From positions 30,985 to 94,984 of the forward strand of contig JACVZY010000008.1 of NCBI GenBank assembly GCA_014654705.1: a stretch of DNA of 64,000 bases. The letters are read 5' to 3'. Numbering within the stretch: the first letter of the stretch is position 1; every line of letters begins with the position of its first letter. This DNA is from Ignavibacteria bacterium (GTDB taxonomy: Bacteria; Bacteroidota; Ignavibacteria; Kapaibacteriales; UBA4661). Below are positions 9,870 to 18,602 of the stretch, piece after piece. A model generated the notes under the pieces. That model was given only the letters and a program-made list of their open reading frames with translations. It was not told the DNA's origin and searched no databases. A program made the translations under genes and the position numbers.

Positions 9870-12038
9870 ATGTACATTACTCCCTTTTCACGCCTTGCAA
9901 TGGTCTTATTTCTCCTCATTGTTGGGATTTTTGCATCTGCCCCAGCGCAAGAGATCAACACTGAACGCTCCCTTGTGCGGCTTGGCATTTGGGGGCAAGC
10001 TGTTCGCCCGATGCACACTGCCCGTTTTACGGGGCTTGCGAGTCTGTCGGATATTACATACGAAAATAAGATTCTGAGCCTCGTTTCCGCTCCCTACGCT
10101 TGGAGCGCCGGGGCGTTAGCGGAATTTCCGTTGGTAGAGTTTGGCAAGGGCGCTTCGCTGGGTTTGTCGGCGCGTGTGGGTGCGTCATCGCTTACGGCAG
10201 AGTTTGCGGCTGTGGGAGAATCCTTTCCTGTCGGACGGGATGCCCTTCCGGCAAGCATCGAATATCGCTTGTCTGCAAACGTACTGATGCTTTCAGGTGA
10301 ACCGCTTCTCACGTTCCGTTTCGCGGAGAACCGTGTGGCGCTCATGGCAGGCGCGCAGTTTTCTATGCCCTTCCGCGAAACAACTGTGCAACGTGCCACA
10401 ATCATATCTGCGCAACCCATTAGTGACGATATCCGCCGCCAGTATGATGCTTCCGAACAAGGTTCTATCGGCAAAAGTATCACGCCGTCGTTGCTTGTGG
10501 GTGTGTCGTGGGAGATACCACTTACCGCAAACGGCTCACTGCTGCTTGTGCCGGAGGTTTTTTATAGTCTTGGTCTGGCAAACGTCAGTAATGCACTTGC
10601 GACATTGCCCGGCGAAGTCCCGCTGTGGCGCATGAATACGCTCCGTGCAGGTATTGCGCTCAAGTTTGCGCCGGAAAAACCACTCCCGCCACCGTCACGA
10701 CCAGACGAACCTTTGCCAACAACGCCGCAGCCGATAGCGTCGAACACGAGTACCGCACCGCCCAAAGCCGCTCCCGCGCCGTTGAGCGTCAAAATCGCGA
10801 CGGTGATAGGAATACAAAAAAGCGGTCAGGGCGTAGAATATCCGACGATAGCCATTGAGGAGTTTGCTGCTTCGTCCTCGCGGTATTTGCTGCCGTATAT
10901 CTTTTTTGATGAAAAATCTGCCGCCATCCCGCAGCGTTTCACGCGCCTCAGCCCCGACGAAACGGTATATTTTAAGCCTGAAAATCTTATTAGCGGCACT
11001 CTCAAGCCTGAAAATGATTTGGATGCGTACGCTCATATTTTGAACATTGTGGGCTATCGTCTGCATCAATACCCGAATGCACGGCTGACGCTGACGGGCT
11101 TCAACGATGCGGCAGCTGAAAGTGCTGAAAAATCGTTTGACGGAAGACCGCTGGGCTTGCGCCGTGCAGAGCGTATAAAGGAGTATTTGCAAACAGTCTG
11201 GGAAATTCCATCGAGCCGCATCATCACAAAGTTCGGCGGCACACGGGGTTTGGCAACGCCTCTGGACGCGGAGGAAAATCGGGTGGTGGAAATGCAAGCA
11301 TCGCAACCGGAAATTTTTGGCGAACTGCGCTACGACTATACTCTGCGCACACTTGAAACGCCCGTGCTGGAAGTAGAGCCTGAAATCACAGCCCCGAAGG
11401 GACTTGCGGCGTGGTCCTTCAGAATTACGCAACCGACCAAAGAAGAGACGAATAGAAATGCCACGCAGCGCCAAACTTCCACGACGTTGGTGGAATACGA
11501 CGGCAAACTTGCTCCAAGGGTGATTTCTTCTAACATGGAGCGTGCAATGGCTACGGTGCCGCTCTCCGACAAGCCGATAGCCATAACGGTTCGTGCCGCC
11601 GACAGCGCTCGCAATTCCTCTTTTGCGACGGTGCAACTACCTGTAAAGACACTTACACTGGAAACCAAGCGTCGCCTGAATATGCCGGACGTGCGCGTAG
11701 GAACGTACTGGGTCTTTTGTTTTGACCTGAACTCGAAGCAAATACTTGTGGACGACCGCATACGCCGTGCGGTGCAAGCCATCAAAACCCATATCACGCC
11801 GGGTGCATCGCTGGAAATCAAGGGCTATGCCGACACGCGCGGCGATGTGCAGAGCAATCGAAGGCTTTCTGATGAACGTGCTGAATCGGTTTTGCAACTT
11901 ATCGGTGCGCCGTCATCACGAGTGATCAGCGAGGGAAAAGGTGAATCAACGCTCTACGAAAACACCCTTCCCGAAGGACGCTTCTACAACCGCTTTGTGC
12001 GCGTGGATGTCCGCACGCCTGTTGTGAAGGGGCGTTGA
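9870..12038 (+). CDS. Outer-membrane beta-barrel protein with two OmpA-like domains (paralogue 1)
   Basis: 722 residues from the ATG at 9870. The N-terminus MYITPFSRLAMVLFLL to SAPAQ is a signal peptide; the longer frame from 9738 runs back inside the preceding gene. Residues ~30-255 look like an outer-membrane beta-barrel. A Pro-rich linker (~268-295) follows. Next is a first OmpA-like domain (LLPYIFFDEKSAAIP, HILNIVGYRL, LTGFND, LGLRRAERI), then a beta-rich segment, then a second OmpA-like domain (FDLNSKQI, GYADTRGD, NRRLSDERAES). Both OmpA domains keep the Asp and Arg that bind peptidoglycan diaminopimelate in OmpA. It sits just downstream of a giant T9SS cargo, so I infer a role in anchoring or exporting that cargo. 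Three paralogues occur at 30859, 33386 and 58401. Confidence 0.85.
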   Translation: MYITPFSRLAMVLFLLIVGIFASAPAQEINTERSLVRLGIWGQAVRPMHTARFTGLASLSDITYENKILSLVSAPYAWSAGALAEFPLVEFGKGASLGLSARVGASSLTAEFAAVGESFPVGRDALPASIEYRLSANVLMLSGEPLLTFRFAENRVALMAGAQFSMPFRETTVQRATIISAQPISDDIRRQYDASEQGSIGKSITPSLLVGVSWEIPLTANGSLLLVPEVFYSLGLANVSNALATLPGEVPLWRMNTLRAGIALKFAPEKPLPPPSRPDEPLPTTPQPIASNTSTAPPKAAPAPLSVKIATVIGIQKSGQGVEYPTIAIEEFAASSSRYLLPYIFFDEKSAAIPQRFTRLSPDETVYFKPENLISGTLKPENDLDAYAHILNIVGYRLHQYPNARLTLTGFNDAAAESAEKSFDGRPLGLRRAERIKEYLQTVWEIPSSRIITKFGGTRGLATPLDAEENRVVEMQASQPEIFGELRYDYTLRTLETPVLEVEPEITAPKGLAAWSFRITQPTKEETNRNATQRQTSTTLVEYDGKLAPRVISSNMERAMATVPLSDKPIAITVRAADSARNSSFATVQLPVKTLTLETKRRLNMPDVRVGTYWVFCFDLNSKQILVDDRIRRAVQAIKTHITPGASLEIKGYADTRGDVQSNRRLSDERAESVLQLIGAPSSRVISEGKGESTLYENTLPEGRFYNRFVRVDVRTPVVKGR

Positions 12039-12080
12039 GGCTTGATGCACCGGTTTATCGCTGTTGAGAGATGTAGTTAT

Positions 12081-12146
12081 GGAGTGCGGAATTTTAATTC
12101 CGCTATGGATGTCGGACGAAACGGCGGAATTAAAATTCCGCACTCC
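12081..12146. repeat. BIME-like inverted repeat (family B), perfect copy
   Basis: Arms at 12081-12102 and 12125-12146 are perfect 22-base reverse complements beginning GGAGTGCGGAATT. Each arm also contains a near-palindrome (CGGAATTTTAATTCCG) that can fold alone. It lies between two convergent genes, where it could block read-through in both directions. Related copies are at 13629-13694 and 43963-44036. Confidence 0.75.
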
Positions 12147-12188
12147 TCATTGTATAAAAATTACACAAACAAAATAGTAGTGTGTTTT

Positions 12189-13544
12189 CTACAACATCCC
12201 ATTAGCTTTTTCCCAATCCAATTTTGCCACAAGTGCGTCGTACAGTGCTTGCAGGTAGTTCAGTTGCGTATCGCGCAGTGTTGATTCTGCTTCTAATACC
12301 TCTTGCTGTGCTGCCTGCCCTTGTTTGAAGCGGCTGGTGGCTGTAGCAACGACTTCTTCGGCAATAGCAATGTTCTCCTTTTGAATACGAATGCTGCTGT
12401 ATGAATTCTTGAGCGTAGTCTGGGTATTCATCAGCTCGTAAGCAGCTGTCTGGCGGATAGTGCGGAGATTATTCTCGCTTTTGTCAAGTTGGAATGCCTG
12501 CTGCTGAAGTGCGGGAGTGCGCGTGAACCAGTCGGCAAGCGGTACAGAAACGCGTACACCGAGATAGCTGAGTGGAAAAAACTCCAATTTCGACAAATCA
12601 TTGGTCAAGCCTTGTGTTCCCAAATAGCCATAGCCTGAGAGTGTTGGTAAATTCTGATTCCGCAGACGGGCAAGGTTTTGCACGTTCACTTCGCGCTGCG
12701 CCAGTTCCGCTTTTGCATCGGCACGGGCTTCGAGTGCGCCATCAAGTGAGCGGTTGGCAAAGGTCGTGTCCGCGTTGAAGAGCACATCCAGCCTGTCGCT
12801 GAGACGAATGTTCTCAGGATTGCCTTCCCAAGTAAGTTGGTTTGCCAGATTCGCAAGGCTAGTGCGCACGGCATCCTGTGCTTTTTTGAGAGCAAGTGTG
12901 GCATTGGAAAAGTTCAGATACGCCTTGCTACGGTCGGTTTTAAGCGCGTTTGCGTTCTGAAATTTGCTTTGCACATCTTTGTAAAAATTCTCGTTGCGCA
13001 CCAGATTTGCCTCTGCTTGCCGCAATTTCTCTTGGTTCAGAAGTACCGTGTAGTAGGCACGGGCAATGGTGAGTTTGAGGTCGGTTTTGGCTTTTTCTGT
13101 GTTCGCAGAAGCAAGGCTTTGTGCGGCTTTTGCTGAATTGACCTCAGCGCTAATACTCAGGTCTATAATCGGCTGGGTGAGGTCGAGAGCGGCAGTCATA
13201 TTCCAATTTGTGCCAAATTGCGTTTTGATAAGACTGTCGCCGGCACGTTCAATAAAAGACTTCGCCGGAATAAAATTTGTTGGAATCTGCGTATTGTAGC
13301 GTCCGTCCAGAGTTCCCGAAATGCGCGGATAATAACGGGTTCCGGCTTCGTTGGCTTTTTCGGCGCTTATCTGCTCGTCCACAAGGGCGTTGCGGAAAGT
13401 GGGATTGTGCTGAAGGGCATATTTTACGGCATCATTGAGCGACAAGGTTTGTTCTTGTGCCGAAAGCGGAATAAAAGAAATCAGCGTAAAAGAAATCAGT
13501 GTAAAAAATACACTCCAAAGAGTGACGAAAGATAATGGTTTCAT
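12189..13544 (-). CDS. TolC-family outer-membrane efflux protein
   Basis: 451 residues, a normal TolC length. Signal peptide MKPLSFVTLWSVFF to PLSAQ, then the usual start LSLNDAVKYALQHNP. Two long Ala/Gln/Asn-rich heptad regions form the paired alpha-barrel repeats, for example AKAAQSLASANTEKAKTDLK and LKLTIARAYYTVLLNQEK in the first and QAFQLDKSENNLRT plus GQAAQQEVLEAESTLRDTQ in the second. TolC proteins form the trimeric outer-membrane duct of tripartite exporters. It is the last gene of the minus-strand export operon after ATPase, adaptor and permease, separated from the permease by 185 bases that hold a degenerate family-B repeat. Confidence 0.93.
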   Translation of the reverse strand: MKPLSFVTLWSVFFTLISFTLISFIPLSAQEQTLSLNDAVKYALQHNPTFRNALVDEQISAEKANEAGTRYYPRISGTLDGRYNTQIPTNFIPAKSFIERAGDSLIKTQFGTNWNMTAALDLTQPIIDLSISAEVNSAKAAQSLASANTEKAKTDLKLTIARAYYTVLLNQEKLRQAEANLVRNENFYKDVQSKFQNANALKTDRSKAYLNFSNATLALKKAQDAVRTSLANLANQLTWEGNPENIRLSDRLDVLFNADTTFANRSLDGALEARADAKAELAQREVNVQNLARLRNQNLPTLSGYGYLGTQGLTNDLSKLEFFPLSYLGVRVSVPLADWFTRTPALQQQAFQLDKSENNLRTIRQTAAYELMNTQTTLKNSYSSIRIQKENIAIAEEVVATATSRFKQGQAAQQEVLEAESTLRDTQLNYLQALYDALVAKLDWEKANGML

Positions 13545-13628
13545 GGCGAGATGGTCATTGATGGTTGTAGGAAAAATTGAAGTTGAGCAAGCACTGGTGC
13601 GCTGTTTCGTTAGATTTTATCATAACAA

Positions 13629-13694
13629 GGAGTGCGGAATTGTAATTCTGCAGAATATTTCTCACGGTACGGCGGAATTGAGATTCTACACTCC
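13629..13694. repeat. BIME-like inverted repeat (family B), degenerate copy
   Basis: Left arm 13629-13650 (GGAGTGCGGAATTGTAATTC) and right arm 13673-13694 are diverged inverted copies of the perfect element at 12081-12146, with the same 66-base length and spacing. It occupies the gap between permease and tolC genes. Confidence 0.6.
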
Positions 13695-13729
13695 GTGTGT
13701 CGAGCTTTCATTATTATCGAAACAATCTA

Positions 13730-14857
13730 CTACCCTCTAAATACGGTTGCCGGCTCAAGCGAGGTGATGCGACGAATCGCAAAGACCGCACCGCACAAGG
13801 AAATAACAAGTGTGACGATAAAAAAGCCGACGCGAATAATCGGGGTAAACTCAAAGAGTACGCCGCCTTGACTAATGCCAAATTTGAAGCCTTGCAGCAA
13901 AATTGTACTAATAACATACCCAACAAGCGCAAGAATTAGGCACTGAAGCAGAATAAGCCGTGTGATGAAGCCGTTTGTCGAGCCGATTGCTTTCATCGTC
14001 GCGTAGTCACGGATGCGGTCAATTGTGGCGGAATACAGTGTCAGACCAATAATAATTAAGCCTGAAAGAATAGCAAAAACGATAAGCGTTCCCGTGGAAA
14101 TGGCAATACCACTGGTGCTAAGGATGAACGAGACTGTAGCCGACGATAAATCCTCAGCTTTCCAAGCTCTCACACCAAAAATTGTTGCGTTGATGCGCTC
14201 TCGAACGGCAATAGTATCGGCGTTTGGCTCTAAATCTACCAGTATGGCGCTTACTTTGTCTGTGGGGACTTTTCCATAGGCACGTGCACGCTCAACTGTC
14301 GTGAAAACATATGCACCACCGAAGCCACGCGCGCCACGTGTTTGAGCGGCTATGTAGGCTTTTTTGCCACCGAGTTCAAAGGCTGTGCCGAGAGTAGCAT
14401 TGCCGAGTGTTTTTGAGTCGAATTCGTCGCAAGAAAACGCGCCTTCCGGCAACAAATCAGCGTTTGTTCCTTTGCTCATATTCCACGGACCGCCCTTGAA
14501 GTACGGATATTGTGAGCCAACAATTGTTGCTGCGGAGGTTTCACCATTATCAAACTTTGCAAGTGCCGAAGCAACGACCACCGGGTAAGTTCGTGCAACG
14601 CCGGGAATAGATTCTACCTCGCGTTGCAAGCGGCTGTCGAGCAAGCCTAGCGAATTTGCATTCTGCGTGGCGCTATTAATCACCCACAAGCCAACGTGTG
14701 AGCGGGTGCTGTTGGGTAAGCCAGCCATCAGTCCGGTGAGAAAGAGGAAAATACCGACTTGCTGCCCGATGAGAAAAATCGAAATGATAATACCGAACAA
14801 AGCACCAAAAGACTTGGGTTTGTCGTAGATGAGAAATCGAAATGCGTTTTTGAACAT
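13730..14857 (-). CDS. DevC/FtsX-like ABC transporter permease
   Basis: 375 residues. One membrane segment near the N-terminus (SFGALFGIIISIFLIGQQ) is followed by a ~200-residue periplasmic domain (GVARTYPVVVASALAKF to VRAWKAEDL) and three C-terminal segments (FAILSGLIIIGLTLY, LILLQCLILALVGYV, VGFFIVTLVISLCGAVF). The DRIRDYATMKAIGSTN stretch is the cytoplasmic coupling region typical of the FtsX/MacB family. Length and order resemble DevC of DevBCA-type exporters. It is predicted to work with the ATPase (16541-17266), the adaptor immediately upstream and TolC. The substrate is unknown. Confidence 0.9.
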   Translation of the reverse strand: MFKNAFRFLIYDKPKSFGALFGIIISIFLIGQQVGIFLFLTGLMAGLPNSTRSHVGLWVINSATQNANSLGLLDSRLQREVESIPGVARTYPVVVASALAKFDNGETSAATIVGSQYPYFKGGPWNMSKGTNADLLPEGAFSCDEFDSKTLGNATLGTAFELGGKKAYIAAQTRGARGFGGAYVFTTVERARAYGKVPTDKVSAILVDLEPNADTIAVRERINATIFGVRAWKAEDLSSATVSFILSTSGIAISTGTLIVFAILSGLIIIGLTLYSATIDRIRDYATMKAIGSTNGFITRLILLQCLILALVGYVISTILLQGFKFGISQGGVLFEFTPIIRVGFFIVTLVISLCGAVFAIRRITSLEPATVFRG

Positions 14858-14885
14858 GATATTTCCTTGTGTTGTTGTTTCGTGC

Positions 14886-15887
14886 TTACTTCGTCAAAAT
14901 GACACATTCCACGCGGCTATTCAGGAGCAACGTGCCCGGATTGCTCAAGCGCACACGCACCTCGCGGACGCGGCGGTCTTCAAGTGCTCCGGCTTCATCT
15001 GAAAAAAGCGATTTTTTCTTGAGATACGCCCCAACGCTCACGACCGTTCCATCGGCAATCGTTTCGGTCATTCCCTGACGACGGATAGAGGCTTTCTGCC
15101 CGATTTTGACATCATTTACGAAAAGCTCGTCCACTTCGCACAGCACGGTTAGAGGGCTTTTCGGGGCAAAATCGCCAACAGATTTGCCGCTTGTAACGGC
15201 GCTTCCGACATTGGGTTCCAGTTTCAAAACAGTACCGTCGGAAGGCGCACGAAGCATACGTCGCTCTACCTCTGCTGACGAAACGCGAGCGTCAGCGTTG
15301 AATTCGCTCACTTTGCTTTCGGCGGATTGCAAGCCGGCTTGAAGGCGCTCTACTTCTCGTTGGGCGGTTTCGTAGTCGGTTTTGGCATTGTCTGCATTTT
15401 GGCGGGTTTCAGCACCGCTTTCAAAGATTTTCTGGATACGCTCGTATTTTTCTTTTTGGTTTTGGAGTTTGGCAGTGGCAGAGGCGAGTTGAGCGCGAAG
15501 CCCTTTTACTTCTTGGGCTTGTGTGTTTGCTTTTGCTTGCGAAAGCGAGAGTTTTGCACTCTCGACATCGTGCAAAAGCTCTATGAGTGCTTGCCCGGCT
15601 TTGACGTTATCGCCGTCTTCGACGAGCACTTTTTTGACAATGCCGCTCGCATCCATACTGAGGGCGGTGATTTCTTGCTCCGGCTCGACACGTCCGATAG
15701 CAACGATTTTCTCAGCATTCATCACGCGCTGTGTCGCATTTTTGCTGTCGGCGGAAAGGTTTTGTGCTTGTGGTCCGTCTGCTGCTTTGACTTCGGTTTT
15801 GCTACCGCAACCGGAAAGAGTAAACGCATTGATGACAATGACCGCGCCGAGTGTGAGGGGTGCGAGATAACGAAAGGTAGGTTTCAT
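14886..15887 (-). CDS. HlyD/DevB-type membrane fusion protein (lipoprotein)
   Basis: 333 residues. MKPTFRYLAPLTLG to FTLSGCG is a lipoprotein signal with an LSGC lipobox, so the protein is probably lipid-anchored. The first biotinyl-lipoyl half follows (GRVEPEQEITALSMDASGIV, LVEDGDNVKAGQALIEL). Next are a coiled-coil hairpin (~115-205, rich in AKANTQAQ, LRAQLASATAKLQNQKEKY and VERLQAGLQSAESK), the second lipoyl half (RAPSDGTVLKLEPNVGSAV) and a beta-barrel/membrane-proximal end. This is the periplasmic adaptor linking the ABC permease to TolC. It lies 28 bases upstream of the permease gene. Confidence 0.92.
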   Translation of the reverse strand: MKPTFRYLAPLTLGAVIVINAFTLSGCGSKTEVKAADGPQAQNLSADSKNATQRVMNAEKIVAIGRVEPEQEITALSMDASGIVKKVLVEDGDNVKAGQALIELLHDVESAKLSLSQAKANTQAQEVKGLRAQLASATAKLQNQKEKYERIQKIFESGAETRQNADNAKTDYETAQREVERLQAGLQSAESKVSEFNADARVSSAEVERRMLRAPSDGTVLKLEPNVGSAVTSGKSVGDFAPKSPLTVLCEVDELFVNDVKIGQKASIRRQGMTETIADGTVVSVGAYLKKKSLFSDEAGALEDRRVREVRVRLSNPGTLLLNSRVECVILTK

Positions 15888-15956
15888 GGGTAGTTTGAAA
15901 GAAATAAATGGTGATAGTGTTTTTTTTACAGTGTTTTGTCAAACTGAGATATGTGG

Positions 15957-16505
15957 TTATTTTTTCTCAATGCCAAGCTGTTTCATAAGTGCTGGCGGTC
16001 CGTGTCCATCAGGAATTTCGCCATCGGTACGAACAATTTTGTCATTTTCGACCGAGTAGATAAAGTATTCTGCGGGCAAGTCAATTTTCTTACCCGTTGG
16101 CTCTGTTCGCGGAACCCCGACTGCTGAAGGGTAATCCAGTACGCCGGTGTGGGTGCCCGTCAGGTACACCGCAATTTTTACCTGATTATCCTTTTCCCAT
16201 TCAATTTTTTCATTAAACTGGAAATCTGGAAACGCCATTTTACGCGCTTTGTGCATATCGAGAGCATTTGGCTTTTTAATACTGATAAAAAAGGGCATTC
16301 CTTGCATCTTCATCGTGTAATCCTCTGCCAACATTGAGTTTGCTCTATCGAAGTCTCCCGCCTCTGCGGCTCGGAGGTGCTCTTGTACTATTTCTCGCGG
16401 TGTGCGTGAGTTATGAGCATCGGAGGTGGTTTTGGGAGTATATGAACCGCAGCTCACAAACGCTGCGATGCTAAGAATCAACAATAAATATTTCATGAGT
16501 TTCAA
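15957..16505 (-). CDS. SnoaL/NTF2-like lipoprotein
   Basis: 182 residues. MKLMKYLLLILSIAAFVSCGS is a lipoprotein signal ending in a lipobox Cys. The mature part (PREIVQEHLRAAEAGDFDRA, LAEDYTMKMQG, DMHKARKMAFPDFQF, KIAVYLTGTHTG, PAEYFIYSVENDKIVR) matches the cone-shaped alpha+beta fold of SnoaL-like polyketide cyclase/NTF2 proteins. Members are either small hydrolase/cyclase enzymes or ligand binders; the activity here cannot be told. It sits between the exporter ATPase and adaptor genes, so a periplasmic substrate-binding or accessory role in that exporter is a reasonable inference. Confidence 0.75.
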   Translation of the reverse strand: MKLMKYLLLILSIAAFVSCGSYTPKTTSDAHNSRTPREIVQEHLRAAEAGDFDRANSMLAEDYTMKMQGMPFFISIKKPNALDMHKARKMAFPDFQFNEKIEWEKDNQVKIAVYLTGTHTGVLDYPSAVGVPRTEPTGKKIDLPAEYFIYSVENDKIVRTDGEIPDGHGPPALMKQLGIEKK

Positions 16506-16540
16506 AATGTAATGGGTGAACGATGTGTGACGTTGATGAA

Positions 16541-17266
16541 TTAGTGATGCTCTACAATAGAATCAGGACTGACCTCACGCGCAATGCCGTTTTCAACTTC
16601 AATAATTCGGTGCGCGTAAGGGCGGAGGCGCATATCGTGCGTGACGACGGCAAGAGCGCGTCCCGAATCTGCAATCTCACGCAGCTCGCCCATCACGATT
16701 CCGACCGATTTTACGTCCAGTGCTGCTGTTGGCTCGTCGCATAGCATCAGCTTGGGTTCGGTTACAAGGGCGCGTGCGATAGCGATACGCTGCTGTTCTC
16801 CGCCTGATAACATTCTGGGGAGTGACTTAACGCGGTGCGACATACCGACTCGCTTGATAACCTCGTGCGACCTCTCTCGGGCTTCCTTCTCGCTCACGCC
16901 TTGCAATCGCAGTGGCAGCATGACGTTTTCCTCGGCTGAGAGGGGCGCGACGAGATTAAAACTTTGGAAGACAAAACCGATATTGTCCAGTCGCAAAGTC
17001 GCCATTTGCTTTGCATTGAGCGTATTGCTGTCTATGCCGTTGATATTGACGCTACCGGTGGAAGGATAAATTACGCAGCCAAGGAGCGAAAGAAGTGTGG
17101 TTTTACCGGAGCCGGAAGGACCGATGATAAGCAACAGCTCACCACGATTGACTTCCAGTGTAGTTGGTTCGAGCGCTGTAATTTCGGTGTCGCCTGTTTT
17201 ATAGACCTTGGATGCGCCCGAAACGTAGGCTACGACTTTGTTTTGTGGTGTAATGAGTTCAGACAT
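16541..17266 (-). CDS. ABC transporter ATP-binding protein (DevA/LolD/MacB type)
   Basis: 241 residues with all ABC ATPase motifs: Walker A GPSGSGKTT, Q-loop FVFQSFNL, signature LSGGEQQRIAIARAL, Walker B LMLCDEPTAALD and the switch His in VVTHDMRLRPYA. The N-terminal KVYKTGDTEITALEPTTLEV and overall size match the ATPases of FtsX-type exporters (LolD, MacB, DevA). It energises the permease encoded three genes downstream. The order ATPase, SnoaL-like lipoprotein, adaptor, permease, TolC suggests one transcription unit. Confidence 0.94.
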   Translation of the reverse strand: MSELITPQNKVVAYVSGASKVYKTGDTEITALEPTTLEVNRGELLLIIGPSGSGKTTLLSLLGCVIYPSTGSVNINGIDSNTLNAKQMATLRLDNIGFVFQSFNLVAPLSAEENVMLPLRLQGVSEKEARERSHEVIKRVGMSHRVKSLPRMLSGGEQQRIAIARALVTEPKLMLCDEPTAALDVKSVGIVMGELREIADSGRALAVVTHDMRLRPYAHRIIEVENGIAREVSPDSIVEHH

Positions 17267-17322
17267 TAGTGGTGAAGTTTTGGTTGAAGATTGACTTGAA
17301 TGCTTGATTTTTATATTGGTGT

Positions 17323-18600
17323 TTACTCGCCATTTGCACTGACGGCTGCGTACTGCGGCACTCCTCCGGCATTATCGGCGTCGGCTTGCTTGATGCCTCG
17401 AATAACCACAATCGAAACCAATGTGAAAGCGATAGCCACAAAGCCGACAATGTTGTAATTCACAAGCAACCCGCTTGCGCCTTTATGAACGAGGAAGCCT
17501 GCGCCAAAGGTTGCCAGACCAGAGGCTACCTGCTGTACTGCCGTTGAAACACTGGTAAAACTTCCACGATTCTGAGGCGTAACCGTGCCTTGGATTGTTG
17601 CCATGCCCGGTATCATCCGCCCGTTAATGGTCATAAACATGAGGCTGGATGCGGTAAAGACAATAACAAGTGAGACACCCGCCACAAAATTAGTGATAAG
17701 AAAAATCGGGATAATCGAAATTAGTGCAGCGATAGTGTACATTATACGCTTGTCAATTTTGTCGGAAAGAATGCCAATAATGGGCGAGGTAATCACAGTG
17801 CAAATCCCGCCAATGAGGTACAAAAACGGCAACTGCGCTTCGCTCAAGCCTACATTAGTCACGAGATATGGTGTGATGAACGGAAGAACCGAAAACTGTC
17901 CGACCGAAAGGCAAACAACCAGCAGCAAGGCACGAAGTTGGTTGCGGTCGCGGGCAATACCTTGAATGATTTGAAGTGGATTGCGTGGTGGTGCGTTCAG
18001 ATGCGCGGTGATGCTTGGAATAAAGGCAGCGATAAACAGTTGAACAACAACTGCCAGAGCGCCTAAAATCAGAAACGGCGCGTGCCAATCAAAGATATTG
18101 GCAAAATATAATCCGCCCGGAACGCCAAAAATGGAGGCAAGGGAAAACGATGCGGTAACAATGCCAAACGAACGCCCGCGCCGCTCAATCGGGATAGCAT
18201 CGGCAATAATTGCGAAGACCATTGTGCCCATGATACCGCCAAAAACACCCGTCAGCACGCGTGCGCCGACCAACGCCAAATACGTTGGTGCAAAGCCACA
18301 AGCAATCGTGCCAAGTGTAAAGCCCGCGAAAGCAACAGTCATAAGGCGCTTTCGGTCAAATTTGTCAATAAAGAATGCGCCAATAAATCCGCAAATACCG
18401 GCAGTAAACACGTATGCCGAGACAGCAAGACCGAATTGCTGCGTGGTGATGCCCCAGAGTTTCATCAGTTTTGGTCCTAGCGGAGCCATCACCAAAAAAT
18501 CTACCACGACGATAAACTGTACCAGTGCTAGCGTTGCGAGTAATAAAATTTCTTTTCTTCCACTCACCTTTTGCGGAGCGTTTGTTTGTGCAGTGTTCAT
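17323..18600 (-). CDS. Major facilitator superfamily transporter (DHA1-like)
   Basis: 425 residues with about twelve membrane segments. Between TM2 and TM3 is the MFS motif-A variant GAFFIDKFDRKRLM, and TM4 contains GARVLTGVFGGIMG. The length and N-terminal half fit drug:H+ antiporter-like MFS proteins (arabinose efflux permease family). The start codon lies 2 bases after the stop codon of the thioredoxin-like gene, so the two are probably translationally coupled. Together with the MarR regulator and tripartite exporter it suggests a solute-efflux or detoxification operon. The substrate is unknown. Confidence 0.9.
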   Translation of the reverse strand: MNTAQTNAPQKVSGRKEILLLATLALVQFIVVVDFLVMAPLGPKLMKLWGITTQQFGLAVSAYVFTAGICGFIGAFFIDKFDRKRLMTVAFAGFTLGTIACGFAPTYLALVGARVLTGVFGGIMGTMVFAIIADAIPIERRGRSFGIVTASFSLASIFGVPGGLYFANIFDWHAPFLILGALAVVVQLFIAAFIPSITAHLNAPPRNPLQIIQGIARDRNQLRALLLVVCLSVGQFSVLPFITPYLVTNVGLSEAQLPFLYLIGGICTVITSPIIGILSDKIDKRIMYTIAALISIIPIFLITNFVAGVSLVIVFTASSLMFMTINGRMIPGMATIQGTVTPQNRGSFTSVSTAVQQVASGLATFGAGFLVHKGASGLLVNYNIVGFVAIAFTLVSIVVIRGIKQADADNAGGVPQYAAVSANGE

Positions 18601-18602
18601 GG

